Of a stretch of DNA of 64,000 bases, positions 1 through 8,899 are shown piece after piece (the first letter of the stretch is position 1; the number at the start of each line of letters is the position of its first letter). The stretch is from Olivibacter sp. SDN3 (GTDB lineage: Bacteria > Bacteroidota > Bacteroidia > Sphingobacteriales > Sphingobacteriaceae). The stretch is taken from NCBI RefSeq assembly GCF_014334135.1, contig NZ_CP060497.1, positions 2,232,001 to 2,296,000 on the forward strand, read 5' to 3'. A model generated the notes under the pieces. It ran no database searches and was not told the origin of the DNA. It was given only the letters and a program-made list of their open reading frames with translations. A program made the position numbers and the translations under genes.

Positions 1-45
1 GCGCTTTCGGCACTTTCTATCGTTGCGATTATTATCACTCGTTAA
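1..45 (+). CDS. C-terminal tail of a probable polysaccharide export (Wza-like) protein, partial
   Basis: Frame 1 is open from the window edge to a TAA at 43-45 and encodes 14 residues, ALSALSIVAIIITR, a hydrophobic run ending in a basic residue. Bacteroidota Wza/BexD-type outer-membrane export proteins often end in such a C-terminal hydrophobic helix and usually sit directly upstream of the wzc gene, as here (11 bp before its ATG). The position and hydrophobic tail are seen; the family is inferred from context. Too short to be sure. Confidence 0.4.
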   Translation, partial: ALSALSIVAIIITR

Positions 46-56
46 TACTGTTTATA

Positions 57-2414
57 ATGGTACATCAACAATCAAATCTTCCGCCATATGGTTATGGTGT
101 TGAAGAAACACCTCCAAAGGGTTTCCGGGAATTGTGGCAAAAATATAGCTACCACTGGCCGCTGTTTTTCTGCTGTTTGTTTTTTGCACTAACGGCCGCT
201 TTTCTCTATGTGCGTACCTTGCAGCCTGTTTTTCATGTAAAGGCCAAAATAGGTATTAAAGACGAAAAAAAGTCGACTATGGAGAAATTTGCCTTGGAAG
301 AATTAAATATTGCGGGCAGCCCGAAACAAGCAGAAAGTGAGGTAGAAATAATCAAATCCAGAGCACTTATTCAACGTGTCATTAATGATTTGCAACTTTA
401 TGTGCATTATTCATTGGATGAGACATATCGCTCAATTGATTTATATAACACTACGCCGATAGTTTTTAACTGGCTGGAAAAGCATGGGCAAATGCGGGCC
501 CGCACTTATGCCATTACCATAATTGATCAACAACAATTTGAGTTGACCAAAGAAAACGGCGACGTTTTACATGGAACTTTTGATGATCATTTTTCCAGCG
601 ACATCGGCTTATGGAAACTGGATGTGACGCCTCACCTTGATGAGTTTATCGGCCGCACCATTATATTGGAACTCCATCGGTTGCCCAATATGATCAGCCA
701 TTACCAAAATGAAATTGCGGTTACACTAAATAAACAGGCGCCGATTATCGATCTTTCCCTAAATGATGTGGTGCCCGAGAGGGGGGAAGCGGTATTGAAT
801 CATCTGATTGCTGCCTATAAAAATTATAATGTTATTGATAAAAACCAGGAAACCGAAAATACATTGAAATTTATTGATGATCGTTTAATATCGATTACGG
901 GCGAATTGAATAATGTGGAGCGGGATGTGGAAGGATATAAGAGCAGTATCGGACTTACGGATATATCGTCGAAATCACAATATTACTTGGAAAATGTGCA
1001 ACTGAATGACGCACGTATGAACGAAGTGGACGTGCAACTGAATGTGATAGATGGTATCGAAGCTTATGTATACAACAGCGAGGCGGAGGGCACTCCCGCA
1101 ACTATCGGGATTACCGACCCTGGTTTAATCGGTTTAGTTGAACAGCTTTCAAAGTTGCAGATACAGAAGCAGAAACTTTTAGCTACCACCCCTGAAGGTA
1201 ACCCAATCTTTGCACCGATCAATAAACAGATCAATAGTACTAAAGTTGCTTTGAACGAAACGATTAAAGGAATTAAATCATCCTTGCTGGCAACACGTAA
1301 GCAATTGGAAAAAAACAACAATAAATTCGAATCCTCGATCCGGAATATACCCGGGCAGGAAAGAAAATATGTAAGTATTAAAAGGCAACAAGGAATCAAA
1401 GAAAGCTTATATGTTTATTTACTACAAAAAAGAGAAGAAGTGGCGATGAGTTACGCTTCGACCATTACGGATGCAAGAACAATAGAAGAAGCCTATTATG
1501 AAGAACCAAAAACTGAAAAGAGTTTTCCTTTTGCTATCGCCTTGCTGACAGGTTTTATGTTGCCGATAGGACTCATTTATAGTCGCGAGCTGATTAGAAA
1601 CAAAGTGCTCACCAAGAAAGATATTGAAGCGATTACCGCCGTACCGGTTATTTGCGAATTGATCCAGACAGAGAAAAATGCGTCGATTGTATTACAAAGT
1701 GATAAACGTTATGCCATCAGCGAACAGATGCGTGTACTACGTACCAACTTATTACAGGAGCATTATGAGCGAGTAGACGGAAAAGTAACGCTATTTACTT
1801 CTAGTATTGCCGGTGAAGGGAAAAGTTTTGTGGTGAGCAACATGGGGGTAGCATTGGCCGCTTCCGGTAAAAAGACCATCATTCTGGAACTTGATTTGCG
1901 AAAGCCACGTATTAGTAAGATTTTCGAAATGGATAATGTAGCCCCGGGGCTGAGCAGTCTCCTGGCCGGAGAAGTTGCAAAGGAGGATATCATTTTAGCC
2001 TCTAGCTTACAACGGGATTTATATGTTATGCCTTCAGGGCCTGTCCCGGAAAATCCTTCCGAATTATTGGAGAGTGAACGGATGAAGCAGTTGCTGACAG
2101 AGCTGCGAAATGAATACGATCATATCCTAATCGATTCTCCTCCACTTCATTTGGTAACAGACGCCTTGATTTTAGCACCTTTGACAGAACTCAGTTTATA
2201 CGTAGTGCGCCATAATTATACACCCAAAGAGGAGCTGAAATTTGTGGATGAGGTTTATAAAGCAAATAAATTACCGAATATGAAGCTGGTTTTTAATGGT
2301 GTACAGATGGATAAACGCTTTGGCTATTCGTTGGATTATTCTTACTATGCCGAAAAATCCAGTAAGCAATCTTTTTGGCATGCTATATTTGGCAATTTTT
2401 TCAATAGGTTCTAG
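57..2414 (+). CDS. wzc: Wzc-type polysaccharide co-polymerase / BY-kinase
   Basis: A 785-aa inner-membrane protein that controls chain length and export of an exopolysaccharide and carries a cytoplasmic bacterial tyrosine kinase. One membrane segment lies at about residues 34-53. A long periplasmic Wzz/GNVR region with coiled-coil character follows, then a second membrane segment near 490-510. The C-terminal kinase has Walker A (AGEGKS, about 583-590), Walker A' (ELDLRKPR, about 611-618) and Walker B (ILIDSPP, about 687-694). A tyrosine-rich tail (GYSLDYSYY, about 756-764) is the expected autophosphorylation cluster. Fusion of the Wzz and kinase parts in one chain is the Gram-negative arrangement. 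The next gene starts 5 bp downstream, so the two are probably co-transcribed. Confidence 0.93.
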   Translation: MVHQQSNLPPYGYGVEETPPKGFRELWQKYSYHWPLFFCCLFFALTAAFLYVRTLQPVFHVKAKIGIKDEKKSTMEKFALEELNIAGSPKQAESEVEIIKSRALIQRVINDLQLYVHYSLDETYRSIDLYNTTPIVFNWLEKHGQMRARTYAITIIDQQQFELTKENGDVLHGTFDDHFSSDIGLWKLDVTPHLDEFIGRTIILELHRLPNMISHYQNEIAVTLNKQAPIIDLSLNDVVPERGEAVLNHLIAAYKNYNVIDKNQETENTLKFIDDRLISITGELNNVERDVEGYKSSIGLTDISSKSQYYLENVQLNDARMNEVDVQLNVIDGIEAYVYNSEAEGTPATIGITDPGLIGLVEQLSKLQIQKQKLLATTPEGNPIFAPINKQINSTKVALNETIKGIKSSLLATRKQLEKNNNKFESSIRNIPGQERKYVSIKRQQGIKESLYVYLLQKREEVAMSYASTITDARTIEEAYYEEPKTEKSFPFAIALLTGFMLPIGLIYSRELIRNKVLTKKDIEAITAVPVICELIQTEKNASIVLQSDKRYAISEQMRVLRTNLLQEHYERVDGKVTLFTSSIAGEGKSFVVSNMGVALAASGKKTIILELDLRKPRISKIFEMDNVAPGLSSLLAGEVAKEDIILASSLQRDLYVMPSGPVPENPSELLESERMKQLLTELRNEYDHILIDSPPLHLVTDALILAPLTELSLYVVRHNYTPKEELKFVDEVYKANKLPNMKLVFNGVQMDKRFGYSLDYSYYAEKSSKQSFWHAIFGNFFNRF

Positions 2415-2419
2415 TTGCA

Positions 2420-3439
2420 ATGAAAATACTTTTTTTTACCACTCCTGTAGAAGACTATTTAGGCGATGCGGTGTTGATAGGTCTGCGAAAAATTTATGGT
2501 GCGGATTGTATTGATTTTCCGAAACAAGATATTCTCTACCGAGAATGCCCAAAGCATATGATGCACCAGGTTCGCGGAAACGGATTTACCTTATATACGG
2601 GCTTATTGGAAGACATAGCGGTCGACCGTTTTAATATCGAATACAAGTTGGAAAATAACTATTTTGATCTGATCATTTTTAGCGATATACAGCGTCAATT
2701 TGGCTGGTTCCTACATTTTCGTCCATGGCTACACATGAAAAACACGTTAATTATGGATGGTTTTGATACACCTCATCCTTATCCGGCGCGTGGACGCTGG
2801 TGGCGTAAACCATATTATTGGTTTTTACCAACAGCACATCGCTCATTTTTATATTTTAAAAGGGAATGGACGCCAAATACATATTTTCATCTTTGGATGC
2901 GTTTTTTGCCTATCAAACTGAGAGGCTTCATTTCCCGTCCCAAAAACCTGCGGACAATTGCCTTTAGTATGCCGGAGGAGAAAATTATAGCTGAGCTTCC
3001 CCGGAAGACAAAAGACTTTCCAAAGCATATCGTTGACCCTGAAGTTGCCACACAAGTGGAAGGAAGCTATACAAATTATGCTTTTGAGAAAGAGCAGGCA
3101 TACTATGAGGATCTTCGGCAATCGCGTTTTGGTATTACCACGAAACGTGAAGGTTGGGATTGCCTCAGGCACTATGAAATTGCTGCGAACGGTGCGGTCA
3201 TGTGCTTTAAAGATTTAGACGAAAAACCAGCTACTTGCGCACCACATGGTTTAGTTGACAGTGTAAATTGCATTGCTTATAAAGATTACACAGACCTGAA
3301 AAATAAGATAGAAAGGCTTACGCCTGCACAATATGAAAAACTACAGCGGAACAGTTTGCAATGGGCTAGAGATAACAGCAGTATGAAACGAGCGAAAGAA
3401 CTCCTTGAATTTTTTCCTCAAATTAAAAAGGCCATATAA
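2420..3439 (+). CDS. Glycosyltransferase-like protein of the exopolysaccharide cluster
   Basis: A 339-aa soluble protein with no signal peptide. The N-terminus (MKILFFTTPVEDYLGDAV) looks like the first beta-alpha unit of a Rossmann-type GT-B fold. The C-terminal third (GITTKREGWDCLRHYEIAANG, then a DLKNKIERL helix) resembles the sugar-nucleotide domain of exostosin/group-1-like glycosyltransferases, in which a conserved Glu contacts the donor. It sits between wzc and the flippase gene with gaps of 5 and 11 bp, which supports a role in building the repeat unit. Donor and acceptor cannot be read from the sequence. A GT fold is likely; the exact family is uncertain. Confidence 0.6.
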   Translation: MKILFFTTPVEDYLGDAVLIGLRKIYGADCIDFPKQDILYRECPKHMMHQVRGNGFTLYTGLLEDIAVDRFNIEYKLENNYFDLIIFSDIQRQFGWFLHFRPWLHMKNTLIMDGFDTPHPYPARGRWWRKPYYWFLPTAHRSFLYFKREWTPNTYFHLWMRFLPIKLRGFISRPKNLRTIAFSMPEEKIIAELPRKTKDFPKHIVDPEVATQVEGSYTNYAFEKEQAYYEDLRQSRFGITTKREGWDCLRHYEIAANGAVMCFKDLDEKPATCAPHGLVDSVNCIAYKDYTDLKNKIERLTPAQYEKLQRNSLQWARDNSSMKRAKELLEFFPQIKKAI

Positions 3440-3450
3440 TAGCTGTTATC

Positions 3451-4989
3451 GTGAGTGTAGCAAAGAGAGTACTTTCAGGCAGTGTAGCTTCTTGGATGCA
3501 AATCGGGGTCACTGTTATTTCACAACTTGTGCTGGTGCCACTGTATCTGACCTATTGGGATGTAGCCACCTATGGTGTGTGGATCAGTGTACAGGCATTG
3601 GTTACTTTACTTACCATGCTGAGTTTCGGGCATCAGAACTTTTTAGGGTTTGAATTTTTGAGATTAGGAATAGCTAACAGACAGCAATTGGGTCTGCAGT
3701 TCTGGTCGGGTATCTGGGCCGCTTTTTTTATAGGTGTTGTGGAGTTGGGAATGATGCTGCTGTTACATTTTACAGGAATTCTCCACTTCTTACTCTCAGA
3801 TGCCGCTCTGCTTGACCAACTCTTGGTGAAAGAAGCGGGCCTTGTGTTAGCTATGCAAGGTTTTGTTTGGATGATAACGGGTAGTGTGGGCGGCGTATTG
3901 GTCCGTTTGATGGCCGTATTCAATTACTTTCCTCGTTTGGCTTGGTGGGGGGTACTACTTGCCTTTATAACGGCGTTGGCGCCCGCATTGGCCGTGATGA
4001 TAGGGGGAGGTTTGTTTTCAGCAGGACTGTTCCTGGGTATCGCTACTTTGCTATACAATGGCTTCCTTTTCTTAGATATCTACCGTTTAATGCGTAGAGA
4101 AGGTATAACATATACGCGTCCATCGATAAAAACCGCTTGGCAAAACGTTGTGCGTTCGCTGGCGCTATTTATTAAAAATTTGTTGGAGAATTGCCGTATC
4201 GGTGGTGTACGTATCCTGCTAGCACCACTGGCAGGTAATCAAGCGCTGGTGAGCTTTTCTACTATACGCACCGGGGCTAATTTTGTTATGCAGGGACTGA
4301 ATACCATTATGCATCCGATGATGCCCGAACTGATGCGTTTCTTACACCAACGCGATCAGACGAGGAGTGAGACCGCGTTTGGAACCATTTGGATTATTAT
4401 TATAGCAATCATGGCTCCCGGAGTAGTGATATTGCAGACTTTTATTGCGCCTTTTTTTGAGCTATGGACAAAAGGAAAGGTGGTTTTCGATCCGGTTCTT
4501 TTTGCATTGCTATCCATCGGTGTACTGCTCTACGCTGCGGCTCAACCTGCCATAGCAATTGTTATGGGAAACAATCTGTTGAAAGTACAAATGAAATTAT
4601 CAGCGTTAGCAGCGACTGTCGTTATAGGCGTGATGTTGGCTTTAGTTCCTGCTTTAGGTATTGTAGGGGCTGGTATTGCCCTGTTGCTAGCAGAGCTTAT
4701 GGTAACGATAGGTTACAAGATGACCGCAAAAAAGTGGCTTGCTGAAAATGGCCTCAGTTGGCCAAGACGGTCTGCTGAACGTGTCTATGTAGCCATTATA
4801 TTGGCAAGCGTCAGTATGGCAATGCTTATCGCCTTTCCGGCCGCTCAATACTATACGTTTGCAGGTAGCATGTGCCTGTTATGCTTAAATTTAGCCAAAT
4901 ATTGGCAGACCTTACCTGTGTTTACCAGAACCCGAACGAAAGAACTTTTGCGCAGAATCCCCTTGATGAAGAAGTGGGTGACGGCCTGA
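3451..4989 (+). CDS. Wzx-like repeat-unit flippase (MATE/polysaccharide-transport superfamily)
   Basis: A 512-aa polytopic inner-membrane protein with roughly 12-14 hydrophobic segments spread along its length. It opens with KRVLSGSVASWMQIGVTVIS, a start typical of RfbX/Wzx polysaccharide transporters, and has a basic C-terminus. Family members flip undecaprenyl-diphosphate-linked repeat units across the inner membrane. It is the only flippase candidate in the cluster and is accompanied by a separate Wzy-like polymerase (6183-7817) and the Wzc co-polymerase, which together imply the Wzx/Wzy pathway rather than an ABC-transporter or synthase route. The lipid-linked substrate is unknown. Confidence 0.85.
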   Translation: MSVAKRVLSGSVASWMQIGVTVISQLVLVPLYLTYWDVATYGVWISVQALVTLLTMLSFGHQNFLGFEFLRLGIANRQQLGLQFWSGIWAAFFIGVVELGMMLLLHFTGILHFLLSDAALLDQLLVKEAGLVLAMQGFVWMITGSVGGVLVRLMAVFNYFPRLAWWGVLLAFITALAPALAVMIGGGLFSAGLFLGIATLLYNGFLFLDIYRLMRREGITYTRPSIKTAWQNVVRSLALFIKNLLENCRIGGVRILLAPLAGNQALVSFSTIRTGANFVMQGLNTIMHPMMPELMRFLHQRDQTRSETAFGTIWIIIIAIMAPGVVILQTFIAPFFELWTKGKVVFDPVLFALLSIGVLLYAAAQPAIAIVMGNNLLKVQMKLSALAATVVIGVMLALVPALGIVGAGIALLLAELMVTIGYKMTAKKWLAENGLSWPRRSAERVYVAIILASVSMAMLIAFPAAQYYTFAGSMCLLCLNLAKYWQTLPVFTRTRTKELLRRIPLMKKWVTA

Positions 4990-5038
4990 ATGTCATAGCA
5001 AAAGCGATTGACAATCTATTAATTATTGCCATTCAAAC

Positions 5039-6163
5039 ATGAAGAGGATCGTAATCTTCTATCCGCATATCGACGAGTACGGCGGAATAGAAAGAAATAT
5101 TATTGGCTTGAGTATTAAAATATTAGATCAAGGTTTTATACCCGTATTGCTATGTTTTTACGATCGTATAAAAATGGATAACTATCAGGAAGGTTTACAG
5201 GTCGAAATGCTAGGTGACCACTGGAACCCGCTCGTTAAATCTAAACAATTACAGCGGTGGCTACTTAAGAACAAAGGCAGCATTTTAGGCTTACCGCTAT
5301 TTTTTAGCGGAAAAGCCGGATTTTACGCGGCATGGCCCTTCCGTAAATCCTATACCTACGCTTTGCATTTTACTGATCCGCCTAGTTTGTTGAAAGCGGA
5401 AAAAGAACAGGCCCGGATTATTCGATATCTGTCTATGCCTAGAACGAAGTTCGCTTCCTGGTTAACAGCAAAGGGCGTAAAATGTGCCGATGTTTGTCTG
5501 ACCATGACCTATTGGAACGCAAGGGAACTGCATCAGAGCTATTCCCGGAATTTTGAAGTGATTTATCAGGGTGGCGTGCCACCAATTACTGGTAGACATC
5601 CATTTCGCAAGCGTTGTGTGGGAAATACTTTACGTTTATTTTCGATTTGCAGATTAACACATTCGAAAAATTTAAACTGGATCTTGCTGGCCGCAAAAAA
5701 CTTGCAGGAACGGTTCGCTGCTAAAGGCTGGTTTGAAAAACTGGAGATCGTGATTGCCGGGAAAGGGCCGGATCTTGACAAACTGATTGCCTTAACGCGC
5801 GATCTGAAATTGGAGCAGCACGTGCGTTTTCCCGGATTTTTAAATGAGGAAGAAGTGGAAGAAGAGTATCGATGGGCTGATCTGTTTTTGGTGCCGGCGA
5901 AGCAAGGATATGGTTTGCCGGTTTTAGAGGCGCTTTATCGATATATACCAGTAGTACAAAACAGGGAGTCGCGTATTTCGGAGATGTTGGCAGAAAATGC
6001 CTGGGTAGCCGTAAGCGATGATCACATAACATCTTTTACTGATGCTATTGAAGCACATGTGACGGCTATACGTGAGCGTTATCCTGATGAAACGTTGCTG
6101 AAAGATTTAATGACTGAAGATAAATGGGCAACCCGTGTCGGTAAATACTGTACTTGGTGGTAA
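5039..6163 (+). CDS. GT4 family glycosyltransferase
   Basis: A 374-aa GT-B glycosyltransferase. The N-terminus (FYPHIDEYGGIERN) is the glycine-rich acceptor-side loop of GT4 enzymes. The C-terminal domain carries VIAGKGPDLDKL and the donor-binding segment GYGLPVLEAL (290-299). The usual E-x7-E pair is incomplete: the second Glu is E297, but the first position is Gln289. It probably adds one hexose to the lipid-linked repeat unit on the cytoplasmic face. It overlaps the longest open frame of the next gene by 29 bp, but not that gene's likely ATG start at 6183. Confidence 0.85.
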   Translation: MKRIVIFYPHIDEYGGIERNIIGLSIKILDQGFIPVLLCFYDRIKMDNYQEGLQVEMLGDHWNPLVKSKQLQRWLLKNKGSILGLPLFFSGKAGFYAAWPFRKSYTYALHFTDPPSLLKAEKEQARIIRYLSMPRTKFASWLTAKGVKCADVCLTMTYWNARELHQSYSRNFEVIYQGGVPPITGRHPFRKRCVGNTLRLFSICRLTHSKNLNWILLAAKNLQERFAAKGWFEKLEIVIAGKGPDLDKLIALTRDLKLEQHVRFPGFLNEEEVEEEYRWADLFLVPAKQGYGLPVLEALYRYIPVVQNRESRISEMLAENAWVAVSDDHITSFTDAIEAHVTAIRERYPDETLLKDLMTEDKWATRVGKYCTWW

Positions 6164-6182
6164 CCCGATTAAAAATTTAAAT

Positions 6183-7817
6183 ATGCGTTATCTTACTTCT
6201 GCTCCGATTTTTTTCGTCACAGAAAGCAACACTTTTCTAAATAATCTCCTGAGAGGTTCGTGGATAGTTTTGGGATCTTGCGTAGCATTACAATGCCTTT
6301 TTTTTCCTGGATGGGTCAATCTAATGGCCATGGCGCATGTATTTATCGGATGGGTACTTGTCGCGCATATTTATTTTAAAAATCGTGTGTTGAAAACATA
6401 TCCCTTGTCTTCATTTTTGGTCCTTGGTTTTTGTTGTACACAGCTTTATTTTCCTTTGTTATTTACTACGATAGAAGCAAAACCACTGGTATACAACCTG
6501 GATGTGCCAGCACAGGTATTTATGCATACGCTCTTAGCACTAATCGTATTACTGCTAAGCCATTGGATCTATCGGTCAATCACTTTCGATAGGGCTGTTA
6601 GGCCGGGGAGGGGTTCAGGTCTCTTAAAACGCTTGCATTTTTTTACACCGCCATCCAACGTGCAGGTATGGATGATGGGGTTATTGGGCTTAGGGGCAAC
6701 CTTTGTATCTTCCTTCATCCTAAGGGACGGAGGCGATAAGGATGTGGGAGTTCTGGGAAAGATGGTGGAGGCGCTTGCGCCTTTTACTTACGCGCCTTTT
6801 TTCATCCCTTTTGGCAAGTTATATGGACAGCATAAAATTCTGCCAAAAGGTTTTGCCTTTAAATTGATCATGTTTACGATTGCCCTCTTCGTTGTGAGTA
6901 TTGGCAAAAACAGTCGCGGTGCTTTTATGATCGGGTTTACATCATTGGGTTTTGCTTTTGCATTGGGAATGATACTCGGCGTGATAAAAATAAAGCTGAT
7001 AACCTGGAAGAATATATTTTTTGCTGTTGGAACAATATGGTTGCTTACTGGGCCCTTCTCCGATTTGGGAAAAGCAATGGTGATTGTCAGGCATCAAAGA
7101 AATGAGATACCTAAGTCTGAATTTATTCGATTGACCTGGGAGGCTTTTAAAGATAAAAAGCTGATTCGTAAATATGATCAAGATGCTAAATTAGAAGAGA
7201 GTGATTGGGATGAAACATATTTGGACAATATTTTTTTAGCACGATTTTGTAATATCAAGTTCAATGACGCAAGCTTGTTGCTTGCGAGGGACTTAGGCTA
7301 TGGAAATGCCGATATGCGTAGATTTTCAACTGATCGTGTATGGACAATACTTCCTCAACCCTTACTGAATGTACTGCACCCTAGATTAGATAAGGAAGGG
7401 CTAAGCAGTCAATCCTTCGGTGATCAATTGCGGTATTTGGTTGTAAAAAACGAATTCATTATTGGTTTCTTTGTTACAGGGCATTTATCCGGTACGGGTA
7501 TGGCTGCTTTCGGTTGGTGGTACCTCCTGATTTTGGCATTGGCAATTATACCCGCTTTCTTTTTGTTAGACCTTTTACATGTTAAAAAGTACGTGAACAA
7601 CAGCAATGGACAAACGGAAATTTCGATCGGCAGGCGGTTCAGTCTATGTGCACTGGTAAATCTAACTGCGATCTTTCAATTTTTGCCTGCAGAAAGTGTG
7701 ATGGAAGTTTTACAATATTTGATAAGAGGGTGGTTTCAATTGGTGCTACTTTACGCTTTCCTATTTTTCTTCACACAAAAGATCACCGAAGGGCTTAAAA
7801 ACTTCAGATTCTTCTAA
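6183..7817 (+). CDS. Wzy-like oligosaccharide repeat-unit polymerase
   Basis: A polytopic membrane protein of 544 aa with about ten to twelve hydrophobic segments and a large hydrophilic loop in the middle (about residues 305-400, containing several Arg/Asp residues). That topology is typical of Wzy polymerases, which join flipped repeat units in the periplasm; Wzy proteins share little sequence. The frame is open from 6135, but that start lies inside the preceding gene. ATG 6183, 20 bp after the upstream stop, is preferred. No O-antigen ligase motif was recognised with confidence. Function is inferred from topology and from its place between glycosyltransferase genes. Confidence 0.7.
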   Translation: MRYLTSAPIFFVTESNTFLNNLLRGSWIVLGSCVALQCLFFPGWVNLMAMAHVFIGWVLVAHIYFKNRVLKTYPLSSFLVLGFCCTQLYFPLLFTTIEAKPLVYNLDVPAQVFMHTLLALIVLLLSHWIYRSITFDRAVRPGRGSGLLKRLHFFTPPSNVQVWMMGLLGLGATFVSSFILRDGGDKDVGVLGKMVEALAPFTYAPFFIPFGKLYGQHKILPKGFAFKLIMFTIALFVVSIGKNSRGAFMIGFTSLGFAFALGMILGVIKIKLITWKNIFFAVGTIWLLTGPFSDLGKAMVIVRHQRNEIPKSEFIRLTWEAFKDKKLIRKYDQDAKLEESDWDETYLDNIFLARFCNIKFNDASLLLARDLGYGNADMRRFSTDRVWTILPQPLLNVLHPRLDKEGLSSQSFGDQLRYLVVKNEFIIGFFVTGHLSGTGMAAFGWWYLLILALAIIPAFFLLDLLHVKKYVNNSNGQTEISIGRRFSLCALVNLTAIFQFLPAESVMEVLQYLIRGWFQLVLLYAFLFFFTQKITEGLKNFRFF

Positions 7818-7833
7818 AAACCTTTACCTAACA

Positions 7834-8874
7834 ATGGCTAGTATTCTCTATTTAGGAGATGACCATTCGTCATCTACCGCTGCTCACCGTGCGCAAGCCT
7901 TGAGGCGCATTGGTCACACCGTGTCTCATTGGAATCCTGAAAAAGCAGTTGCTGAAGAGCTAAAAAACAGCCTAAAGAATTTTCTGCACTACCGCACAGG
8001 ATATCGTTTTTTACAGCAAAAGCTAGCTTTTTTTTTGCAGGGAGTGATGGCGAAGAAAAGCGATTATGACTTGATATGGGTGGATAGTGGTGAGTTCTTC
8101 GGGTTAAAATGTTTGCAACTGCTAAAAGCGTACGCGCTACCGATTATTCTTTACAATATAGATGACCCTACGGGAAAGCGAGATCAAGGCAGGTTCCAAT
8201 CGCTTAAAAAAGCTATTGGGTATTATGATTTGGTAGTAGTTGTTCGCGAGGAAACAGCAGAAGAGTGTCGGCTACTTGGGGCAAAAAATGTCATGCGTGT
8301 TTACAGAAGCTATGATGAGGAGGCTCATAAGCCTTATACTGATATAGGCGATATACCCATGGATTATAGGTCAGAAGTAGCCTTCATAGGCACTTGGATG
8401 AGAAATGAAAAGCGCGATGAGTTTTTGGTGAAACTTCTACAGCAGGGGATCCCGCTAAGTATTTGGGGCGATAGGTGGCAGAAATCAGGCTATTGGAAAG
8501 TCCTAAAAAAAGCCTACCGGGGAGGGGCATTAGGTGGCAGGAATTACGTTGCTGCTATGCAAGGAGCGAACATATGCTTGGGATTCTTATCCAAAGGGAA
8601 TAGGGATCTCCATACTACCCGTTCCTTAGAAATTCCATACGCTGGCGGAGTGTTGTGTGCAGAACGTACTTCGGAACATAAAAGGATGTATGTAGATGGC
8701 CATGAGGCAGTTTTTTGGACAGATGTGGAGGAGTGTGTTGAGGTGTGTCAAAAGCTGCTGGGCGACAATTACTACTGCGAGCAGCTTCGCTCCGCTGGAA
8801 TGGGCAAGGTCCGTACACTGAGGTTGGGTAACGAGGACGTATGCCGCGAAATTCTTCAACATCTACAGGCGTAA
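7834..8874 (+). CDS. CgeB-like group-1 glycosyltransferase
   Basis: A 346-aa soluble protein. The N-terminal half has the alternating strand/helix pattern of a GT-B fold (SILYLGDDHSSSTAAHRAQAL at the start; YDLIWVDSGEFF; ILYNIDDPTGKRD). The C-terminal part matches the CgeB/DUF3880-associated group-1 glycosyltransferase pattern: NICLGFLSKGNRDLHTTRSL, then EIPYAGGVLCAERT with the acidic donor-contact Glu. It starts 16 bp after the polymerase gene and is read in the same direction. It probably adds a sugar to the exopolysaccharide repeat unit; the sugar is unknown. Confidence 0.78.
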   Translation: MASILYLGDDHSSSTAAHRAQALRRIGHTVSHWNPEKAVAEELKNSLKNFLHYRTGYRFLQQKLAFFLQGVMAKKSDYDLIWVDSGEFFGLKCLQLLKAYALPIILYNIDDPTGKRDQGRFQSLKKAIGYYDLVVVVREETAEECRLLGAKNVMRVYRSYDEEAHKPYTDIGDIPMDYRSEVAFIGTWMRNEKRDEFLVKLLQQGIPLSIWGDRWQKSGYWKVLKKAYRGGALGGRNYVAAMQGANICLGFLSKGNRDLHTTRSLEIPYAGGVLCAERTSEHKRMYVDGHEAVFWTDVEECVEVCQKLLGDNYYCEQLRSAGMGKVRTLRLGNEDVCREILQHLQA

Positions 8875-8899
8875 CCAAAAAATCTAAATAGTTATCATT

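Noticed and set aside
6135-6182. Upstream start for the Wzy-like gene
   Set aside because: It overlaps the previous gene by 29 bp, and the added 16 residues are polar. The ATG at 6183 fits the spacing seen elsewhere in the locus.
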